From the NCBI RefSeq assembly GCF_001485575.1, contig NZ_BCNB01000005.1, positions 55,711-119,710 on the forward strand: a DNA stretch of 64,000 nucleotides. Reading direction: 5' to 3'. This document shows positions 60,527 through 64,000 of this stretch, in pieces; position 1 is the stretch's first letter; every line of letters starts with the position of its first letter. A program made the translations under genes and the position numbers. The notes beneath the pieces were generated by a model. The model saw nothing but the letters and a program-made list of their open reading frames with translations. It was not told where the DNA came from and searched no databases. This DNA comes from Haloarcula sp. CBA1127. Its GTDB lineage: Archaea; Halobacteriota; Halobacteria; Halobacteriales; Haloarculaceae.

Positions 60527-61212
60527 TCAGGCGTCGGGCAGTTTCCCATCCGGGCGCGGGACTCGCTTGGCTTCGATCTCGATCTCGACCCGGCGACGGT
60601 GCTTGCATCGCTCGGCGGTATCGGGACAACTGCATGTCTCCTCAAGCACGTCAACCTCGTACCGGCTCCCTGACGCCGAATGGATCTCGTAGCGACCGGG
60701 CTTTGCGAGAAAGGAAACGTCGATATCTTCCTGTTTTGCTCGCTTCGTGCGTGGCGCGTCCTCAGAAGTGACGGCCAAGGGGTCCCCTTTGGGGTCTGTG
60801 ACGCCGCCGTCGTTGAACCGAACCTGCATGACCCCACCGTCAGCGACCGCTTTTCGAGGTTCGCCGTCGACGTGCATACCGAACTGGTCGTCCAATGCTT
60901 CGTCGTCCACCCATTGTGGGATGGGTCGCTCGCCGGTCGCGAAGGCGACTCGCTTCTCGTGCTTGCACTCCTCGTTGGGATTGTACTGCTTCCACGGGCA
61001 TTCGCAACTCCCTGTTCGAGCGTCGACAAGGTACTCTGAGCCAGAGCCAGAGTTGACCAGGAAGAGATCGTCGGCGTTGCGTGCCCGACCAACCGAGTCC
61101 ATCACCGTCATGACTTCGGTCAGCGCTCGAACGGTTCGGCTGTTTGGACTGGCCTCTGCAATCTCACTCTCATCGATGCTGCGGCATCGCTACTAGATTC
61201 TGTGGTAGCCAT
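60527..61212 (-). pseudogene. double SWIM-finger protein, frameshifted N-terminus
   Basis: ATG 61212 after a perfect leader gives MATTESSSDAAA. One frame change near 61,175 continues IDESEIAEASPNSRTVRALT and the long frame from 61111. It holds two SWIM fingers, CECPWKQYNPNEECKHEKRV and CSCPDTAERCKHRRRV, around RNADDLFLVNSGSGSEYLVD and DVSFLAKPGRYEIHSASGSR repeats. The two halves are internal duplicates of a strand-rich unit plus finger. Translation might start again at ATG 61111, leaving both fingers intact. Confidence 0.7.
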
Positions 61213-61270
61213 GAATAACAGGCGGCACGCCCTCTCTGGGACGCCCCTCACCCCGCTGGGGCGCAGAAAA
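61213..61270 (-). promoter_or_regulatory. leader hairpin element (60527-61212)
   Basis: Minus strand: TTTTCTG, then CGCCCC-AGCGGGGTGA-GGGGCG, then CCCAGAGAGGGCGTGCC, a second hairpin, and the ATG. Confidence 0.6.
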
Positions 61271-61364
61271 TTCGAGGGTTAGAGTTTGTGAAGACGTAAG
61301 TCTACTATCGGGCAGAAGTGGGCAGTACAGGGGGCGCACGTATCGGTTAGGACAGAGAGATTGC

Positions 61365-61760
61365 TCAGCAAACCGCGTACGTCGATGAGGGAGTACCGTC
61401 TTCCTGAATCATCACATATGCGCCTCCATAACACTGATTCGTTTTGATAGTTACCTGCCCGGCTTCATTACGCGCAGTCCAATAGATTTGAAACGTCTCG
61501 ATACCATCAGGAGACGCTCTATCGGTGTTGTAGACCTCTCGGTCTTCGTCGGGGTCAAGTACATAACTTTGATTGTGAACGGTCTCCCCCGTCGCATTTC
61601 GTACAACAGTAATGTCGAACGATGCGCTCTCATTGCCATAGTTTTCGAGATACACTGGATGATCTGAGGCCGGTTGTTCCGAAGCGGGAATCCCCATACA
61701 TCCAGTTACGAATAATATCGCTGTGAAAGCACAGAACGCCTTCAGCCAGCGGTCACGCAT
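61365..61760 (-). CDS. lipoprotein (131 aa)
   Basis: MRDRWLKAFCAFTAILFVTG with a lipobox FVTGC at residues 17-21 marks a secreted lipid-anchored protein. The mature part is beta-rich (YLENYGNESASFDITVVRNA, YVLDPDEDREVYNTD) with a Cys pair near the end, an immunoglobulin-like pattern seen in many haloarchaeal surface lipoproteins. No leader element of the recurrent type. Confidence 0.8.
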   Translation of the reverse strand: MRDRWLKAFCAFTAILFVTGCMGIPASEQPASDHPVYLENYGNESASFDITVVRNATGETVHNQSYVLDPDEDREVYNTDRASPDGIETFQIYWTARNEAGQVTIKTNQCYGGAYVMIQEDGTPSSTYAVC

Positions 61761-61871
61761 GACTTGAGCATATAGTAATCAGCATGAATACTTTCTGTTG
61801 CATACGCACGCTTATTGAGCAGGCGTTGCAGCCGGCACCATGGCTAAAGAAACTGCCTTCTCACCGCCCGA

Positions 61872-62086
61872 TCAGAGCTCGGTCGCCTGCATCTGCTCGT
61901 GGGCGTCGGGATTGACCACCGGAATGACGCCCTCGATATCCTCCTTGCCGTACCTTCACGAATCAGATCATGGATATCGTTCGCGAGGGCAACAGCCTCG
62001 TCTTGCTTGGTGGAACTCGCCTCGTTCTCCGGGAAGTCAGCTGGCCCGACACCCTCGACAACGATGAACAGGTGGTCGTCACTCAT
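61872..62086 (-). pseudogene. small conserved protein, frameshifted
   Basis: ATG 62086 gives MSDDHLFIVVEGVGPADFPE and AVALANDIHDLIREG. Then the sense moves one base to YGKEDIEGVIPVVNPDAHEQ and stops at 61872. A single indel near 61,960 would restore about 71 residues. Its ATG overlaps the stop of the gene upstream (ATGA). Confidence 0.55.
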
Positions 62087-62281
62087 TGTCGACCTCCTCG
62101 ACGAGTAGCGTCGTTTCGGTCAATGGATCGCGGGAGGTCGACAGGTTCTCCGAAGTTTCCAGCGTTTCCTCGACCAACTCGACCAGTGCCTCCGGTGCAT
62201 CGCCAAAGTGAACGATAGCGTCGGATCAGGATAGTTGTCGTACTGCTGTGTAGTCGCCTTGTCTGTCTCATTCTTACTCAT
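62083..62281 (-). pseudogene. duplicated unit gene, copy 1, frameshifted
   Basis: ATG 62281 after a leader gives MSKNETDKATTQQYDNYPDP; after a shift near 62,225, DAIVHFGDAPEALVELVEET and TETTLLVEEVDNE follow. Its start is paralogous to MTENKTDETAAQQCDSLDID at 62874. It overlaps the next gene by 4 bp. Confidence 0.55.
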
Positions 62282-62338
62282 AATCGGTAGGCGGCACGTC
62301 CTCTCTGGACGCCCCTCACCCCACTGGGGCACAGAAAT
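62282..62338 (-). promoter_or_regulatory. leader hairpin element (62083-62281)
   Basis: Minus strand: AATTTCTGT, then GCCCC-AGTGGGGTGA-GGGGC, then CGTCC-AGAGA-GGACG, a perfect second hairpin, then the ATG. Confidence 0.6.
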
Positions 62339-62512
62339 TACCCGATGGCGCGCTCCTTGGCGGCCGGTTCATCACGACGGGCCTTGCCTGCCTCTAGAAG
62401 CGGGACCGCCGGACCGGCCTGCCGGTCCAAGGTGGAGCGTGTCCCCCGAGCGCTTGCGCTCGGGAACCGTGAGCGTGAGAGAAAGCGAAAGAGAGGCTGG
62501 TACGACCCTCGA
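62339..62512 (-). pseudogene. tail of a duplicated gene
   Basis: Just upstream of the copy 1 leader the minus strand ends KARRDEPAAKERAIG, matching the end VRRDESDAEEKAVA of the gene at 62930-63158. Only the last ~20 codons survive; the rest of this stretch has no recognisable gene. Confidence 0.4.
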
Positions 62513-62874
62513 TTAAGTCGCGATGACGTTCCCGTTTTCGTCGATGGTGTACTGAGTAGTACACGTTGCCGTCGATATGCCGGACTTCTTCGGGAGCGTC
62601 TCGTTTAACCACTCTTCACGGTCGGCGTCGGTTTGGATGTCCTCGTTCGGAGAATGGACGCTGAACAGGTCCATGCTGACCCAGCGATTGACCGTCTGCT
62701 CGCCGGACGGGGAGTACACCTTCACCTGCTCCTTCTCAGCGTCACACCGACGACAGCGACTGCAGACGTTCCCTCAGCCGTTTTCAGTCCATCGCCGATA
62801 TCCACGGCTTCGGGGTCGATGTCGAGGCTGTCGCATTGCTGTGCAGCTGTCTCGTCTGTCTTGTTCTCAGTCAT
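62513..62874 (-). pseudogene. duplicated unit gene, copy 2, frameshifted
   Basis: ATG 62874 gives MTENKTDETAAQQCDSLDID and VDIGDGLKTAEGTSAV. A shift near 62,755 continues SRCRRCDAEKEQVKVYSPSG with a CxxC, WVSMDLFSVHSPNEDIQTDA and an end QYTIDENGNVIAT. Restored, it is about 119 residues. Function unknown. Confidence 0.55.
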
Positions 62875-62930
62875 AATCGGTATGTAGAGCGCCCTCCGTG
62901 GGACGCCTCTCACCCACTGGGCACAGAAAT
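62875..62930 (-). promoter_or_regulatory. leader hairpin element (62513-62874)
   Basis: Minus strand: ATTTCTGT, then GCC-CAGTGGGTGAGA-GGC, then CCCACGGAGGGCG, then the ATG. Copy of the 62282-62338 leader with a shortened first stem. Confidence 0.5.
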
Positions 62931-63158
62931 CACGCGACGGCTTTCTCCTCGGCATCCGACTCATCGCGACGGACTTCGCGTGCCCGCAGTCGAAGCTGAG
63001 ACTGGACTGGCGTCCGGCTCTCGTGCTGGTTCTCGTAGGCGAGATACTGCTGGATCGTCTCGATGGAGTCATACAGTTGATGCCAGCGACGATTGGCTGG
63101 AGGTGGTCGGCGTCTAATAGCCGTTCAGGAGGAGTTTGTCGAGAATTGGGTCGCTCAT
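62930..63158 (-). pseudogene. small helical protein, frameshifted
   Basis: ATG 63158 gives MSDPILDKLLLNG, then a shift to RWHQLYDSIETIQQYLAYEN and RTPVQSQLRLRAREVRRDES, stop at 62930. Restored length about 75 residues. The tail of a paralogue remains at 62339-62410. Confidence 0.5.
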
Positions 63159-63947
63159 GTGGCTTCCTCCCGAAATTATCAAGTGTTGTCCTTCGCTTGT
63201 ACCGACAGTCCGGGTAGTGAGCTAGAAGCGTCTCGTCGATGGCCTCCCAGAAGCCGACCTTGTGTGGCATAACCGACTGCCAGAGGCGAGCGCGTGCCAG
63301 TGCTGCCCAACACGCTGGCGTTCTTCGCGGCGCCACTGCTCGCGCTCAATCATCGCCATGGCGACGCTCCCTCCGGTCTGTCTGCCATGTATGAGGTGGC
63401 AAGCTCCCAGCCAGCATCGAGGTGCTTCGCGTCCCGACCAGTTTGGTCGCCCGTTCAGCGTCCAGCCAACGTTGCTGTGTTTAGCAAGACGTCGTCCGGT
63501 GTCGAATAGCCACCCGATCGTGTCGTTGCCGACAGCGGAGAATTCCCATTCACCGACAGCGGCTTTTGTGCCGCGCTTTGCTTGTCAATCAACGCATCCG
63601 ACGTGGCCACCAGCGCCGAGTCACCCAGCGTGGCTGTCCTACTGAGTTCATGCAAAGACCTCCGGCGGTCCCAGCCAGCGAGTTCGGCTTCAATGCGCTG
63701 ATGATACTCGTAATCCGAGATTCTAGCGTGTCTGCCTGCTCACCGTCGACGTCTAGAAGCAGCGAAGTTCGAGTACATCCGGCAGGGCAACGCTGTCCGA
63801 TTGCCGGGCCACCGCACGGAGGACAACCGCTTCAACATCGGCGCTCCCGGACTGCGCTCGAACAGTTGTCGCGATGGATTCGACGAACTGCGGAGTGGTT
63901 GGCTGAGACAGGCTTTCCGAACGACGGCAGGACATATTCTGAGACAT
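63159..63947 (-). pseudogene. plasmid protein broken by several frameshifts
   Basis: ATG 63947 after a leader gives MSQNMSCRRSESLSQPTTPQ and SADVEAVVLRAVARQSDSVA. Further sense in other frames: LLDVDGEQADTLESR, DYEYHQRIEAELAGWDRRRS, ATLGDSALVATSDALIDKQS, GEWEFSAVGNDTIGWLFDTG and HLIHGRQTGGSVAMAMIERE. At least three shifts. Restored, the protein would be about 260 residues. No family recognised. Confidence 0.5.
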
Positions 63948-63975
63948 CCTCTCACCCGCCAGAGGAACACAAAAT
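63948..63975 (-). promoter_or_regulatory. leader hairpin element (63159-63947)
   Basis: Minus strand: ATTTTGTGT, then TCCTCT-GGCGGGTG-AGAGGA, whose last A is the A of the start codon. Perfect 6-bp stem; GGTGA spans the loop and stem. Confidence 0.6.
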
Positions 63976-64000
63976 TGGGGCTCACTACCCCTGTGGATGG

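Noticed and set aside
1..64000. CRISPR array
   Set aside because: No set of regularly spaced 25-40-bp repeats was seen. The 13-bp iterons and the leader hairpins are too short or too scattered.

Overview
The window is haloarchaeal. Nearly every clear protein is acidic, and there is a transcription factor B gene, twin-arginine secreted proteases, a halocin-like precursor, PadR and winged-helix regulators of haloarchaeal plasmid type, and several insertion sequences typical of halophilic archaea. A parA gene with a small partner, the tfb gene, many small plasmid-type genes and a high density of broken genes suggest a megaplasmid or an integrated-plasmid region rather than core chromosome. No rRNA gene, complete tRNA gene or CRISPR array was seen.

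Layout. 1-9.7 kb is a defence-rich edge: the tail of an SF1 helicase, a complete two-gene Hachiman system (hamA-hamB), a modification-dependent nuclease candidate (SRA-like domain plus PD-(D/E)xK), a truncated DUF4238 gene and two convergent winged-helix regulators with palindromic operators. 10-21.3 kb is plasmid backbone: PadR-like regulators, a coiled-coil protein, a VapBC pair, zinc-ribbon and other conserved proteins, and parA with its partner next to 13-bp iterons. 21.5-27.8 kb holds an ECF transporter (S, T and double ATPase) with two paralogous metallo-beta-lactamase-fold proteins, a DtxR-type palindrome and a frameshifted Lrp-TRASH metal regulator. 27.9-35.1 kb has a transposase gene and a tyrosine recombinase gene split by a 4,173-bp module. 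That module carries three copies of an unknown ~242-residue protein, each paired with a glycine-rich protein.

35-41.2 kb is a graveyard of insertion sequences around a halocin C8-like precursor and a 49-residue membrane protein. 41.4-47.4 kb is the most striking locus. A short precursor, an alpha-N-methyltransferase of the borosin (OphMA/SonM) type, a prolyl oligopeptidase and a regulator form one operon, divergent from an ABC exporter. I read it as an archaeal split-borosin peptide pathway. 47.9-54.7 kb holds a halolysin-like protease, a secreted metallopeptidase and membrane proteins. 55.7-64 kb returns to plasmid backbone, with an N6-methylase-like protein lacking its catalytic loop, SWIM zinc-finger proteins, tfb and a tandemly duplicated, heavily frameshifted gene unit.

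Two things link distant parts. A short leader element, a TTTTGTG-type box followed by a hairpin whose stem changes sequence but stays paired, precedes at least fourteen minus-strand genes, in 13.4-19.6 kb and again in 55.9-64 kb, so these blocks look like parts of one co-regulated plasmid backbone. Excising the 4,173-bp module at its 10-bp direct repeat would rejoin two genes at once: the recombinase on the main molecule and a glycine-rich gene on the released circle. Many genes carry single frameshifts. Some are clearly decay, but read-level checking is needed before all are called pseudogenes.
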